Shown here: positions 15,869 to 29,640 of the stretch, piece by piece
Numbering within the stretch: position 1 is the first letter of the stretch
Layout: each line of letters starts with the position of its first letter
Origin: Luteimonas sp. MC1825
Lineage (GTDB): Bacteria; Pseudomonadota; Gammaproteobacteria; Xanthomonadales; Xanthomonadaceae
Length of the DNA: 64,000 bases
Assembly: GCF_014764385.1 (NCBI RefSeq)
Contig: NZ_CP061714.1
Location: 868,001 to 932,000 of the forward strand
Direction: 5' to 3'
Translations under genes and position numbers: made by a program
The notes under the pieces: generated by a model
What the model was told of the DNA's origin: nothing
Databases searched by the model: none
What the model saw: only the letters and a program-made list of their open reading frames with translations

Positions 15869-16675
15869 ATGACCAGTCACAGCCGCAGCGCGAACCCCGT
15901 CCCCGCCATCGTCGCCGCGTGCGCCCTGGCACTCGTGCTCGCGGCCTGCGGCAGCAGCAGGGTGGTGCGCGAAGGCGGTGCATCCGCGCCGCGCGTGTCG
16001 GCGCCCAAACATGGGCAAGCGGTCACCGTGCAGAAGGGCGACAACCTCTACCGGCTGGCGGTCAACAACGGCATCAGCCCGCTTGACCTGGCGATGTGGA
16101 ACAGCGTGCAGCCGCCTTACACCATCTATCCGGGGCAACGGCTGCGGCTGTATCCCTCCGGTGGCTCCGGCGGATCCGGTGCCACGCGCGTCGCCACCGG
16201 CAGGCCCGCGACGGTGGCGCGGCCGCCGACCAGTGCCGGCGGGCGCCGCGTCGAGCCGACCCAGGCACCGCCGCAGCCCACGGCACCGGCCCCCGCGACC
16301 AGTGCCTTCGCCTGGCGCTGGCCCGCGGACGGCAACATCGTGGCCCGCTACGTGGCGGGTGACCCCACGCGCCAAGGCATCGACCTTGCCGGCCGGGCAG
16401 GGCAGCCGGTGCGCGCGGCCGGCGACGGCGTGGTGGTGTATTCGGGTTCGGGCCTGGTCGGGTACGGCGAGCTGGTGATCGTCAAGCACGACGAGCAGTG
16501 GCTGTCCGCCTACGGGCACAACCGACGGCGCATGGTGGCCGAGGGCGAGCGCGTGAAGGCCGGCCAGCAGATCGCCGAGATGGGCCGTACCGGCGCCGAT
16601 CGCGACATGCTGCATTTCGAGATCCGCTACAACGGCAAGCCGGTGGATCCGCTGCGCTACCTGCCGGCGCGCTGA
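15869..16675 (+). CDS. nlpD: LysM/M23-domain lipoprotein NlpD
   Basis: Outer-membrane lipoprotein that activates the amidase AmiC during septal peptidoglycan splitting. The 268-residue protein has a lipobox LAAC around residue 28, a LysM domain (about 50-98: VQKGDNLYRLAVNNGIS), a Pro/Thr linker, and a C-terminal M23 (LytM) domain. The usual zinc-binding HxxxD is replaced by QGIDLAG, and the late HFEIR is kept, so the domain is probably non-catalytic, as in known NlpD. No rpoS follows; the next genes are on the other strand. Confidence 0.92.
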   Translation: MTSHSRSANPVPAIVAACALALVLAACGSSRVVREGGASAPRVSAPKHGQAVTVQKGDNLYRLAVNNGISPLDLAMWNSVQPPYTIYPGQRLRLYPSGGSGGSGATRVATGRPATVARPPTSAGGRRVEPTQAPPQPTAPAPATSAFAWRWPADGNIVARYVAGDPTRQGIDLAGRAGQPVRAAGDGVVVYSGSGLVGYGELVIVKHDEQWLSAYGHNRRRMVAEGERVKAGQQIAEMGRTGADRDMLHFEIRYNGKPVDPLRYLPAR

Positions 16676-16702
16676 GCCGGCGCTGGCCGGAGCTGCGTGT
16701 AC

Positions 16703-17077
16703 TCAGGCGTTGATGATGAATGCCGCAACCACGCGGCGGCCTTCGCTGGCCAGCACGCTGTAGGTGCGAGCGGCGGCGGCATTGGTCATCGCCTCCAGGC
16801 CCACGCCGCGGCGCAGGCACGCGGCGAGGGTGCGCGGCGGCGGGAAGCCTTGGATCTCGCCGGTGCCGAGCACCACGACTTCGGGATCGAGCACCAGAAG
16901 CGGCTCCAGCATCTCCGGCTCCAGGCTGGCCACGTCGGTGGCCTCCCAGTCGGTGATCAGCTGCCGCGGCGTGATGATGAAGCTCGCCACCAGGCGCAGG
17001 TCGTTGACCAGCGCCGAGCGCCCGTCCGCACCGCGCAGGACGAAGTCGAAATCCGGGAGCTCGTGGGCGATCTGCAT
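16703..17077 (-). CDS. Mth938-like (DUF498/NDUFAF3 family) protein
   Basis: A 124-residue cytosolic protein. The segments LVNDLRLVASFIITP and VVVLGTGEIQGFPPP are characteristic of the Mth938-like/DUF498 fold, whose bacterial members have no settled function (a eukaryotic relative assists complex I assembly). It is 21 bases downstream of yhbY on the same strand, so the two are probably co-transcribed. Confidence 0.8.
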   Translation of the reverse strand: MQIAHELPDFDFVLRGADGRSALVNDLRLVASFIITPRQLITDWEATDVASLEPEMLEPLLVLDPEVVVLGTGEIQGFPPPRTLAACLRRGVGLEAMTNAAAARTYSVLASEGRRVVAAFIINA

Positions 17078-17098
17078 GGCGGCCGTGGTGCCGGTGGC

Positions 17099-17404
17099 TC
17101 AGCCGCGCGGCAGCACGATCTGGCGCTTGTCGCGGCTGGGGCGGTACAGCACGGCCACGTGGCCGATGCGCTGCACCAGGGCGGCACCACTCTGCCTGGC
17201 AAGGTCGGCGATCAGCGCGTCGCGCGACTCGCGGTCGGTGGCGGCCACCTTCACCTTGATCAGCTCATGGTGCTCGAGGGCACCATCGAGTTCGGCCACG
17301 ACGGCAGGGGTCAGGCCCTTGCCACCGATCTGGAGCATGGCCTTCAGGTCGTGGGCCTGGCCGCGCAGGAAACGGGTCTGGGCGGAGGTCAGGTCGACGT
17401 TCAT
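17099..17404 (-). CDS. yhbY: ribosome-associated RNA-binding protein YhbY
   Basis: A 101-residue CRS1/YhbY (CRM) domain protein, associated with pre-50S ribosomal subunits in E. coli. It shows LRGQAHDLKAMLQIGGKGLT (with the GxxG motif of the CRM domain) and HELIKVKV. It is divergent from rlmE with about 77 bases between the starts, the same arrangement as in E. coli (yhbY next to rlmE-ftsH). Confidence 0.92.
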   Translation of the reverse strand: MNVDLTSAQTRFLRGQAHDLKAMLQIGGKGLTPAVVAELDGALEHHELIKVKVAATDRESRDALIADLARQSGAALVQRIGHVAVLYRPSRDKRQIVLPRG

Positions 17405-17481
17405 GTGAGAGGCATGGAGTTCGGGAGGCGCAGGGTATCATGGCGGCCCGCTGCAGCCCGGCAGCCGCAAATCCCTTCGCG

Positions 17482-18114
17482 ATGGCCACCCGCAGCAAGA
17501 GCAGCCAACGCTGGCTCAAGGAGCACTTCTCCGATCCCTACGTCAAGAAGGCGCAGGCGGAAGGGATGCGCTCGCGCGCCGCCTACAAGCTCGAGGAGCT
17601 GGTCGACCGCGACCGCCTGCTGAAGCCCGGCATGACCGTGGTCGACCTCGGCGCCGCCCCCGGTGGCTGGTCGCAGTGGGTCCGCCAGGCGCTCGGCGAC
17701 AGCGGCCGGGTGGTCGCGCTCGACATCCTGGAGATGCCGCCGCTGGCCGGCGTGGACTTCCTTCATGGCGATTTCAGGGACGATGTGGTGCTCTCGCAGC
17801 TTGAATCCATGCTGGGCGGCGAGCCGGTCGACCTTGTGTTGTCCGACATGGCCCCCAACAAGAGTGGTATGGACGCCGTTGACCAGCCGCGGGTGATGCA
17901 CCTGGCGGAACTGGCCATGGAATTTGCCGACCAGCACCTGCGCCCCGGGGGTGCGTTGCTGATCAAGCTGTTCCACGGCGTGGGTTTCGATGACTACGTG
18001 CGCGAGCTGCGTCGGCGATACACCAGGGTGGCGATCCGCAAGCCGGCGGCATCGCGCAAGCGTTCGCCGGAAGTCTATGCCCTGGCGCAGGGCAAGCTGG
18101 TACACATCAAGTAA
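17482..18114 (+). CDS. rlmE: 23S rRNA (uridine(2552)-2'-O)-methyltransferase
   Basis: Methylates the 2'-OH of U2552 in the A-loop of 23S rRNA. The 210-residue protein has [13 protein letters not shown] motif [14 protein letters not shown], the catalytic-tetrad segments [10 protein letters not shown] and [11 protein letters not shown], and [14 protein letters not shown] at the C-terminus. The internal ATG ([11 protein letters not shown]) is the conserved start; a longer in-frame start 42 bases upstream lacks conservation. It is followed by ftsH, as in E. coli. Confidence 0.94.
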   Translation: MATRSKSSQRWLKEHFSDPYVKKAQAEGMRSRAAYKLEELVDRDRLLKPGMTVVDLGAAPGGWSQWVRQALGDSGRVVALDILEMPPLAGVDFLHGDFRDDVVLSQLESMLGGEPVDLVLSDMAPNKSGMDAVDQPRVMHLAELAMEFADQHLRPGGALLIKLFHGVGFDDYVRELRRRYTRVAIRKPAASRKRSPEVYALAQGKLVHIK

Positions 18115-18148
18115 CAAGGCAGCGGCGTTGCCGCGGAGCGAAAAAAGA

Positions 18149-20062
<1,914 letters not shown>

Positions 20063-20082
20063 GCGACATGCCAGGTGTTTCC

Positions 20083-20110
20083 CACGGGGCCCGCGATCGC
20101 GGGCCTCGTG
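20083..20110 (+). terminator. hairpin after ftsH
   Basis: A long GC-rich stem (GGCCCGCG / CGCGGGCC, two-base loop, extended by CACG / CGTG across one G-T pair) starts about 20 bases after the ftsH stop. The trailing bases are only weakly T-rich. It probably ends the rlmE-ftsH transcript. Confidence 0.5.
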
Positions 20111-20159
20111 TCGTTGCGGCTGGGGGATAATCAGCGGCTTCGCAGGACGGAGCACGCCC

Positions 20160-21056
20160 ATGATGTTCGATACCGTGGCCACGCTGGATTGCGCCGGCCG
20201 CCCGCTCAGGCTCGACCGGCCGCGGGTGATGGGCATCGTCAACGTCACGCCGGACTCGTTCTCCGACGGCGGCGAACACGCCACCGTCGATGCCGCGGTG
20301 GCGCACGGCCTGAAGCTCGCGGCCGAAGGCGCGGACATCCTCGACATCGGAGGCGAATCCACGCGCCCGGGTGCCGACAGCGTCGGCATCGAGGAGGAGC
20401 TGCGCCGCGTGGTGCCGGTGATCGAACGCCTGGCACGCGAGACCGCGCTGCCGATCAGCGTCGACACCTACCGGCCCGAGGTGATGCGCGCCGCGGTCGC
20501 CGCCGGCGCGGGCATGGTCAACGACATCAACGCGCTCCGCGGCGTGGGCGCGCTCGAGGTGGTCGCCGAGCTGCGCGTGGCCGTGGTGCTGATGCACATG
20601 CTGGGCGAACCGCGTTCCATGCAGGACGCGCCGGAGTACGACGACGTCGTCGGCGAAGTGCATCGCTTCTTGGCCGAGCGCATCTTCGCCGCCGAAATGG
20701 CGGGCATCGACCGCAAGCGCATCGTCGCCGACCCGGGCTTCGGCTTCGGCAAGACCCGCGACCACAACCTGGCATTGCTGGCCCAGCTGCAGCGCTTCAC
20801 CGAACTGGGCGTGCCGGTGCTGGCCGGACTGTCGCGCAAGCGCACCATCGGCGACATCACCGGCCGCGAGGACGCGCGTGACCGCGTGCACGGCTCGGTC
20901 GCCGCGCACCTCATCGCCGCCCAGCGCGGCGCGATGCTGCTGCGCGTGCATGACGTGGCCGCGACGGTCGATGCCATCAGCGTCTGGCAGGCGGTCGACG
21001 CGGTGCCGATGCCGCGGCCGAAGGACAAGGCGCCGGCGATCAGCTGGCCCGAGTAG
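20160..21056 (+). CDS. folP: dihydropteroate synthase
   Basis: Folate synthesis enzyme that joins p-aminobenzoate to the pterin diphosphate; target of sulfonamides. The 298-residue protein has GIVNVTPDSFSDGG, DIGGESTRPGA, VNDINALRG, DPGFGFGKTRDHN and SRKRTIG. Two consecutive ATG codons open the frame; the first was used. The ftsH-folP order is widespread, but glmM, which often follows folP, is absent here. Confidence 0.95.
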   Translation: MMFDTVATLDCAGRPLRLDRPRVMGIVNVTPDSFSDGGEHATVDAAVAHGLKLAAEGADILDIGGESTRPGADSVGIEEELRRVVPVIERLARETALPISVDTYRPEVMRAAVAAGAGMVNDINALRGVGALEVVAELRVAVVLMHMLGEPRSMQDAPEYDDVVGEVHRFLAERIFAAEMAGIDRKRIVADPGFGFGKTRDHNLALLAQLQRFTELGVPVLAGLSRKRTIGDITGREDARDRVHGSVAAHLIAAQRGAMLLRVHDVAATVDAISVWQAVDAVPMPRPKDKAPAISWPE

Positions 21057-21116
21057 CCGGGCGCTCGCGTAAGCTCCGCTGCGGGAAGGCCCTGCGTCCG
21101 GGCCCGGGAACACCGC

Positions 21117-22604
21117 ATGACCGCCAGCACGCCGCTTGTCATCACCTTTGCCGCCTACCTGGCCCTGATGGTCGGCATCGGCCTGTGGGCCTACCGCCGC
21201 ACCGAGACGTTCGACGACTACATCCTCGGCGGGCGTTCGCTGGGCAGCGTGGTCACCGCGTTGTCGGCGGGTGCGTCCGACATGAGTGGCTGGCTGCTGA
21301 TGGGCCTGCCGGGCGCGCTGTACCTGGGCGGCGTGTCGCAGTCGTGGATCGCGTGCGGCCTGCTGGTGGGTGCCTGGGCGAACTGGCGCTTCGTGGCCGG
21401 GCCGCTGCGCGTCTACACCGAACGCACCCGCAACGCGCTGACCCTGCCGGACTATTTCACCCACCGCTTCGCCGATGACAGGCGCGTGTTGCGCATGTTC
21501 GCGGCGCTGGTGATCCTGGTGTTCTTCGCGGTGTACTGCGCGTCGGGCATCGTCGCCGGCGCCAAGCTGTTCGAGAGCGTGTTCGGCCTGCCCTACGCGG
21601 AGGCGCTGTGGTGGGGCGCGGCGGTGACCATCCTGTACACGTTCATCGGCGGGTTCCTTGCCGTCAGCTGGACCGACACCGTGCAGGCCACGCTGATGAT
21701 CTTCGCGCTTCTGCTGGTGCCGGCGATGGTGCTGGTCGGCGTGGGCGGGGTGGACGAGGGTCTCGCGCTGGTGGAGCAGGTGGATCCGACGCGGCTGGAC
21801 TGGGTCGGCGGCGGCGGGCTGGTGGCCGTGATGTCGGCGCTGGCCTGGGGCCTGGGCTACGTGGGCCAGCCGCACATCCTGGCGCGCTTCATGGCCGCGG
21901 AATCGCTGCAGACCATCCCGACGGCGCGCCGCATCGGCATGACCTGGATGGCGCTGTGCCTGACCGGCTCGATGGCGGTCGGCCTGTTCGGCATCGCCTG
22001 GTACAGCGCGCATCCCGCCCTCGCCGGGCCGGTGACGGCGGATGCGGAACGCGTGTTCATCGCGCTGGCACAGCAGCTGTTCAATCCCTGGGTGGCCGGC
22101 GTGCTGCTGTCAGCCATCCTGGCCGCCATCATGAGCACGCTGTCGTGCCAGTTGCTGGTGTGCTCGAGCGCCCTCACCGAGGACCTGTATCGCGGGTTCG
22201 TGCGTCCCGCGGCCGGCCAGAAGGAGCTGGTGTGGTTCAGCCGCGCGATGGTGCTTGCGGTGGCGTTGCTGGCGATCTTCATCGCCCGCGACCCCGAGAG
22301 CCGCGTGCTCGGGCTGGTGGCATATGCCTGGGCGGGCTTCGGTGCCGCATTCGGGCCGGTGGTGGTGCTGTCGCTGTTCTGGCAGCGCATGACCCGCAAC
22401 GGCGCGCTGGCCGGCATGGTCACCGGCGCCCTGGTGGTGGTGCTGTGGAAGCAGACCGGCAGCACGCTGTACGAGATCGTGCCGGGCTTCATCGCCGCCA
22501 GCATCGCGATCGTGTTCGTGAGCCGGCTGGGACGCCCGCCGTCGTCCGAGGTGCAGGCCACGCACCGGCAGGTGCGGCTGACGCTGCGCGAGAATGGCTA
22601 CTAG
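21117..22604 (+). CDS. putP: sodium/proline symporter
   Basis: Inner-membrane sodium:solute symporter (SSS family) of 495 residues with about 12-13 hydrophobic segments. Motifs [29 protein letters not shown] and the sodium-site region [18 protein letters not shown] match PutP. Proline as the substrate follows from this close similarity in pattern. The 3' end overlaps the miaA start by 11 bases. Confidence 0.9.
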   Translation: MTASTPLVITFAAYLALMVGIGLWAYRRTETFDDYILGGRSLGSVVTALSAGASDMSGWLLMGLPGALYLGGVSQSWIACGLLVGAWANWRFVAGPLRVYTERTRNALTLPDYFTHRFADDRRVLRMFAALVILVFFAVYCASGIVAGAKLFESVFGLPYAEALWWGAAVTILYTFIGGFLAVSWTDTVQATLMIFALLLVPAMVLVGVGGVDEGLALVEQVDPTRLDWVGGGGLVAVMSALAWGLGYVGQPHILARFMAAESLQTIPTARRIGMTWMALCLTGSMAVGLFGIAWYSAHPALAGPVTADAERVFIALAQQLFNPWVAGVLLSAILAAIMSTLSCQLLVCSSALTEDLYRGFVRPAAGQKELVWFSRAMVLAVALLAIFIARDPESRVLGLVAYAWAGFGAAFGPVVVLSLFWQRMTRNGALAGMVTGALVVVLWKQTGSTLYEIVPGFIAASIAIVFVSRLGRPPSSEVQATHRQVRLTLRENGY

Positions 22605-23559
22605 CGTGATCGACGCGCGGCCGCGGGCCATCGCGCTGATGGGGCCCACGGCCTCGGGCAAGACCGCGCTGGCACTCGACTGGGCGAAGCGCTACGGCGG
22701 CGAGGTGGTCAGCGTGGACTCGGCGCTGGTCTATCGTGGTCTCGACATCGGCGCCGCCAAGCCCGATGCCGCCGAGCAGGCGCGCGTGCGCCACCACATG
22801 CTCGACCTGCGCGATCCCTGGCAGGCCTACTCGGCCGCCGATTTCGCGCGTGATGCCCGCCTGGCGGTGGCCGACATCGTGGCGCGAGGCCGCCTGCCGA
22901 TCCTCGCCGGCGGCACCGGGCTGTACTTCCGCGCGCTGCTCGACGGGCTTGCGCCGATGCCGGCGGCGAATCCCGAGGTGCGCGCGGTCCTCACGGCCGA
23001 CGCCGCCGCTCGCGGCTGGCCCGCGCTGCACGCCGAGCTCGCTGTGGTCGACCCGGCGGCCGCGGCGCGCATCGGCCACAACGATCCGCAGCGCATCCAG
23101 CGCGCGCTCGAGGTCTGGCGGACCAGCGGCCGTGCGATCAGCGACTGGCAGGCGCGGCCGGCGCCGGCGTCGGCGCGCCTGCCGTGCCGGGTGCTGAAAG
23201 TCGTGGTGGCGCCGGCCGCGCGCGGGACCCTGCATGCGCGTATCGCCACGCGCTTCGACGCCATGCTCGCCGCCGGTTTCCTCGACGAAGTCCTGGCCCT
23301 GCGCGCCTTGCCCGCGCTGCAGGCGCATCCGGCGCCGCTCGACCTGCCGGCGATCCGCGCCGTCGGCTATCGCCAGGCCTGGGAATTCCTCGACGGCGCC
23401 TGCAATGCCGACACCTTCCGCGCGCGCGGCATCGCCGCCACCCGGCAGCTGGGCAAGCGCCAGCTCACCTGGCTGCGTGGCGAGCTCGATGCGCGCTGGT
23501 TCGATCCCGCGACCGACGCTACCCGCATCGCGCGCGCGGTGGCCGCTTTCCTGGCGTGA
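22594..23559 (+). CDS. miaA: tRNA dimethylallyltransferase
   Basis: Adds the isopentenyl group to A37 of tRNAs reading UNN codons. The 321-residue protein has the P-loop [48 protein letters not shown] and [12 protein letters not shown]. The ATG overlapping the putP end was used; a GTG 12 bases later is also possible. It precedes hfq, a conserved order (miaA-hfq-hflX). Confidence 0.95.
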   Translation: MATSVIDARPRAIALMGPTASGKTALALDWAKRYGGEVVSVDSALVYRGLDIGAAKPDAAEQARVRHHMLDLRDPWQAYSAADFARDARLAVADIVARGRLPILAGGTGLYFRALLDGLAPMPAANPEVRAVLTADAAARGWPALHAELAVVDPAAAARIGHNDPQRIQRALEVWRTSGRAISDWQARPAPASARLPCRVLKVVVAPAARGTLHARIATRFDAMLAAGFLDEVLALRALPALQAHPAPLDLPAIRAVGYRQAWEFLDGACNADTFRARGIAATRQLGKRQLTWLRGELDARWFDPATDATRIARAVAAFLA

Positions 23560-23639
23560 GCACGACCACCGTCGCGGGCACCGCCGCCGCGCTTGTGCGC
23601 TGCGTCACGCTGCGGTCCGGCTCGCGGGCGCCTGCGTCG

Positions 23640-23645
23640 TATAAG
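23640..23645 (+). promoter_or_regulatory. candidate -10 element upstream of hfq
   Basis: TATAAG lies about 90 bases upstream of the hfq start, in the 177-base gap after miaA. No convincing -35 is seen at the expected spacing, so this is only a candidate. The rest of the gap shows no reading frame or RNA gene that I can support. Confidence 0.3.
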
Positions 23646-23736
23646 ATCGGGCAGGTCGCCGCCGGGGAGCGGTCAGGCGACACTGGCCACCATGTGCCAG
23701 GTACCTCATAACAACAAGAACCAGTCGGGGAACACC

Positions 23737-24039
23737 ATGTCCAAGGGACAGTCTTTGCAGGATCCTTTCCTGAACGCGCTGCGCCGCGAACGCGTGCCGG
23801 TGTCGATCTACCTGGTCAACGGCATCAAGCTGCAGGGCACCATCGAATCGTTCGACCAGTTCGTGGTGTTGCTGCGCAACGCCGTCAGCCAGATGGTCTA
23901 CAAGCACGCCATCTCCACCGTGGTCCCGGCACGCAACGTCCGCATCGGCCCGGGGGGCGGCTACGTGCAGTCCCCGGAGGACGGCGAGCCCGAGTCCGGC
24001 CCGCACGGCGAGGACGAGGCTGAAGACGACGCCAGCTAG
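23737..24039 (+). CDS. hfq: RNA chaperone Hfq
   Basis: Hexameric Sm-like protein that pairs small RNAs with mRNAs. The first 68 residues follow the E. coli sequence closely ([32 protein letters not shown], the Sm2 motif [10 protein letters not shown]). The 100-residue protein then has a distinct acidic tail rich in Glu, Asp and Gly. The start is the ATG with GGGGAACACC upstream. Confidence 0.97.
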   Translation: MSKGQSLQDPFLNALRRERVPVSIYLVNGIKLQGTIESFDQFVVLLRNAVSQMVYKHAISTVVPARNVRIGPGGGYVQSPEDGEPESGPHGEDEAEDDAS

Positions 24040-24100
24040 GCGCTTGCGACGGCACCCGGCCGGCCCCATGTCAGAAGCCTGACCCGAGACCGCAGACCGA

Positions 24101-25420
24101 ATGCCGACCCAGCTGTTTGAACGCTCGCGCAAGGGCGAGAACGCCCTGCTGATCCAACCGCACGCCGGCGGCCCGCCCGATGAGGGCGTGCTCGAGGAGT
24201 TCAGCGAACTCGCGCGCTCCGCCGGTGCCGCCGTCGCCCACGTCGCCACCGCGCGCATCGATCGCCCCAACCCGGCCATGCTGCTGGGCAAGGGCAAGCT
24301 CGAGGAGCTCAAGGCCGCGGCCGAGGCCAGCGGCGCCGACCTCGTGCTGGTGAACCACCCGCTGTCGCCCGGCCAGGAGCGCAACCTCGAGAAATACTTC
24401 GAGCGCCGCGTGGTCGACCGCACCGGGCTGATCCTCGACATCTTCGCGCAGCGCGCGCGCAGCCACGAAGGCAAGCTGCAGGTCGAACTGGCCCAGCTGC
24501 GCCACATGGCCACGCGCCTGGTGCGCGGCTGGAGCCATCTGGACAGCCAGCGCGGCGGTTCCATCGGCCTGCGCGGCCCCGGCGAAACCCAGCTCGAGAC
24601 CGACCGCCGGCTGCTGCAGAAACGTGTCGACATGCTGCAGAAGCGCCTCGGCAAGGTCGAGGTGCAGAACACGCAGATGCGTCGCGCCCGCGTGCGCAGC
24701 GAACTGCCGCGCGTGGCGCTGGTGGGCTACACCAACGCCGGCAAGTCGACGCTCTTCAACGCGCTGGCCGGGTCGGATGCCTACGTCGCCGACCAGCTGT
24801 TCGCCACGCTCGACCCCACGGTGCGCAAGGTCGCGCTGGCCGGCGGCAACGTGGTGCTGGCCGATACCGTGGGCTTCGTGCGCGACCTGCCGCACGAACT
24901 GGTTGCCGCGTTCCGCTCCACCTTGAGCGAAGCGCGCGAGGCGGACCTGCTGATCCACCTGATCGACGCCGCCGACCCGCTGCGCGAGGAGCGCATCGCG
25001 CAGGTGGACGCCGTTCTGGCCGAGATCGACGCCGGCGACATCCCGCAGCTGCTGGTCTACAACAAGATCGACCGCCTCGGCGTCGAGCCGCGCCACGACC
25101 GCCCGCATGCCGGCGACCACCTGGACGAGGTGGCGGTACGCGAGCGCGTCTGGATCTCGGCGCGCGACGGCCTCGGCATCGACCTGCTGCGCGAGGCACT
25201 CGGCCAGCGCCTGGGCCTGCGCCGCCTGCACGCCGAGCTGCGCCTGCCGCCGGATGCCGGCCGCCTGCGCGCGCGCCTGCACCAGATCGACGCGGTGCGC
25301 GGTGAAACGCACGACGAGGACGGCTGGCTGCTGGACCTCGACATTCCGCTCACCGATGCGCGCCGACTGGCGGCCCTCGCCGACGGCACGCATCTCAGGG
25401 CCCTGCTGCCCGCCGAGTGA
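24101..25420 (+). CDS. hflX: ribosome-splitting GTPase HflX
   Basis: GTPase that binds and splits stalled ribosomes. The 439-residue protein has the N-terminal HflX domain with an RPNPAMLLGKGKLEEL segment, a coiled-coil linker ending in GGSIGLRGPGETQLETDRR, then the G domain: G1 GYTNAGKST, G3 DTVGFVRDLP, G4 NKID. It lies in the standard hfq-hflX-hflK-hflC order, 61 bases after hfq. Confidence 0.95.
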   Translation: MPTQLFERSRKGENALLIQPHAGGPPDEGVLEEFSELARSAGAAVAHVATARIDRPNPAMLLGKGKLEELKAAAEASGADLVLVNHPLSPGQERNLEKYFERRVVDRTGLILDIFAQRARSHEGKLQVELAQLRHMATRLVRGWSHLDSQRGGSIGLRGPGETQLETDRRLLQKRVDMLQKRLGKVEVQNTQMRRARVRSELPRVALVGYTNAGKSTLFNALAGSDAYVADQLFATLDPTVRKVALAGGNVVLADTVGFVRDLPHELVAAFRSTLSEAREADLLIHLIDAADPLREERIAQVDAVLAEIDAGDIPQLLVYNKIDRLGVEPRHDRPHAGDHLDEVAVRERVWISARDGLGIDLLREALGQRLGLRRLHAELRLPPDAGRLRARLHQIDAVRGETHDEDGWLLDLDIPLTDARRLAALADGTHLRALLPAE

Positions 25421-25507
25421 CCGGCGGCTGCAGCGAGCCCTACACCTTGTAGAATGTGCGCTCGCCGCCGGTCCGCCGGCGCCGCGTACCCCATGATTGG
25501 AGCCAGC

Positions 25508-26637
25508 ATGGCCTGGAACATTCCCGGCAAGAACAACGATGACCGCGGTTCGGGCCGCGACGACCAGCGCAAGAACCCCTGGCCGCCGCGTCGCAGCGGT
25601 GGCAACGGGCGTGGCCGCGGTGGTGGTCCGTTCGATGGCATCCTCGACCAGTTGCGGGGCATGTTCGGCGGCGGCGGTGGCAATCCGCTGCGCTGGGTCG
25701 GCATCGCCCTGGTGCTGTGGCTGGCCTTCAACTGCTTCGTGCTGGTCGGCGAGCAGGAGCGCGGCGTGGTGCTGCGCTTCGGCAAGTTCGCGCGCGTCAT
25801 GCAGCCCGGCCCCAACTTCAAGGCGCCGTGGCCCATCGAGCGCGTCACGAAGCTCAACACCACCGGCGTGCGCACCTTCAGCAACAGCCTGCCGGTGCTG
25901 ACCCGCGACGAGAACATCGTCACCGTGTCGTTCAACGTGCAGTACCGCATCAGCGACCCGCAGATGTACCTGTTCGGCTCGCGCGATGCCGATCGCGTGC
26001 TCGAGCAGGTGGCGCAGAGCGCTGTGCGCGAGCAGATCGGCCGCTCCAACCTCGACTCCGCGCTCAACGCGCGTGGCCCGCTGTCGGTGGCCGCGGCCGC
26101 CTCGCTGCAGGGCTCGCTGGATGCCTACCGCACCGGCCTGGTCGTCACCGAACTCAGCCTGCAGGATGCGCGTCCGCCGGAGCAGGTCAAGCCGGCGTTC
26201 GACGAGGTCAACAGCGCGCAGCAGATGAACGAGCGCCTGGTGAACGAGGCGCGTGCCTATGCCGCCAAGATCGTGCCCGAGGCACGCGGCCAGGCCGCGC
26301 GCGTGCGCACCACGGCCGAGGGCTACAAGACCGCCACCATCGCCCGCGCCACCGGTGACGCGCAGCGCTTCACGCTGCAGGTCGACGAATACCGCAATGC
26401 GCCCGAGGTCACCCGCAAGCGCCTGTGGCTGGAGACCGTGGAGCAGGTGCTGGCCGACAACCGCAAGGTCGTGGGCGGCGACGGCAGGCAGCTGATCTAC
26501 GTGCCGATGGCCGGGCAGGGCACAGGCAACGCGCCGCCGCTGCTGACGCCCGAGATCGTGTCGCCGACCGTCAATGCCACCACCGGCGAACAGGCGGTCA
26601 GCCGCCTGCCGCGCCCGGCCCGTGAGGGAGCCAGCCG

Positions 26638-26641
<4 letters not shown>
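25508..26641 (+). CDS. hflK: FtsH protease modulator HflK
   Basis: SPFH-family inner-membrane protein that encloses FtsH together with HflC. The 377-residue protein has a Gly/Arg-rich N-terminus, one transmembrane helix (about residues 61-80), then the band-7 domain (GEQERGVVLRFGKF, NPLPVLTRDENIV-like NSLPVLTRDENIV). The ATG at 25508 was preferred over one 15 bases earlier because GGAG lies five bases before it. TAGAAT about 55 bases upstream is a possible -10. The stop overlaps hflC. Confidence 0.93.
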
Positions 26642-28825
<2,184 letters not shown>

Positions 28826-28854
28826 GGCCTGGCGCCTGCCTGGCCAGGTGTCAC

Positions 28855-28884
28855 GAGCCCCGCCCCGAGCGGGGCTCGTCGTTT
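28855..28884 (+). terminator. rho-independent terminator after purA
   Basis: A perfect 9-bp stem (GAGCCCCGC / GCGGGGCTC) with a 5-base loop, followed by GTCGTTTTC, about 30 bases after the purA stop. It would end the hflKC-purA transcript. Confidence 0.85.
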
Positions 28885-28944
28885 TCGGCATACTCGAGGC
28901 TTCCGGGCCGCGGGGGCGGCCCATCGGGGAACAGGGGAGAGCGC

Positions 28945-29640
28945 ATGGAAACGCAGCAGGCAGCGAGCAGAACGGACCAGGCCGCCCCAGTGAAACGCCC
29001 ACCGAACATGCTGGTGCGCTTCCTTCACTGGTACTGGGGCAAACGGGACGAAGGCGAATCGGGTCATCCGGTCCGTCGCACGATCATTGCGCTCGCACTG
29101 GTCGTCGTCGGCGTGCTGGGTGCGGAGGGCTATCAGTTCGCGCGTGGCAAGCTGCTTCCGGCCGATGCGGGGCTCGAGGCCATCAAGCAGCAGCAGGCCA
29201 CGTCGTTCAAGCAGCTGGAAGACAGTCTCGACGCGCTCACCGCATCCGTGGATGTCGGCAACCGCGATGCCATGTCGCAGGTCAAGGGAGCGGTGAACGA
29301 AATCAGGGAACTGAACGGCGGTCTGATCGCTCGGCTGAGCCTCGCCAGCGCTGAGAATGCACGCATGTCGCAGGTGGTCGGCGTCCCGGGTGGGCTGGAC
29401 CTCATCCTGACGCGCGATGCCGGCATGCCGCTGGACGCGCAGTCGGAGGTCGGCGTGCAGTCGATCTCCGCCAATGGCGCCTATGTCTCGGTGGTCTCGA
29501 ATGACGGGGAGTCGGGCCGGAAATTCCTCCGCAGCGGCGAATCCATCCCGTACACGGGCGCCGATGGACGCAGCTGCCGTGTCACGCTCCGCTCCGTAGA
29601 CCCCCGGAGCGCGGTTTCGCTGTCGAACCGCTGCAGTTGA
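28945..29640 (+). CDS. single-pass membrane protein with coiled coil and Cys-pair C-terminal domain (paralogue A)
   Basis: Not recognised as a known family. The 231-residue protein has a basic cytosolic N-terminus, one transmembrane helix (about residues 46-62), a predicted extracytoplasmic coiled coil rich in Gln/Glu/Leu (about 75-135), and a C-terminal beta-like domain with two cysteines (211 and 230). GGGGAGA precedes the ATG. A second copy of this architecture lies at 36,778-37,548; the C-terminal domains align (GES-PYTGADGRSC versus GEP-TYVGAQREEC, then a Cys near the end). The 3' end overlaps the convergent marR-type gene by 59 bases. Confidence 0.7.
   Translation: METQQAASRTDQAAPVKRPPNMLVRFLHWYWGKRDEGESGHPVRRTIIALALVVVGVLGAEGYQFARGKLLPADAGLEAIKQQQATSFKQLEDSLDALTASVDVGNRDAMSQVKGAVNEIRELNGGLIARLSLASAENARMSQVVGVPGGLDLILTRDAGMPLDAQSEVGVQSISANGAYVSVVSNDGESGRKFLRSGESIPYTGADGRSCRVTLRSVDPRSAVSLSNRCS

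Noticed and set aside
20126..20131. GATAAT as a -10 element for folP
   Set aside because: It has no -35 at a suitable spacing and could be chance; not listed as a feature.
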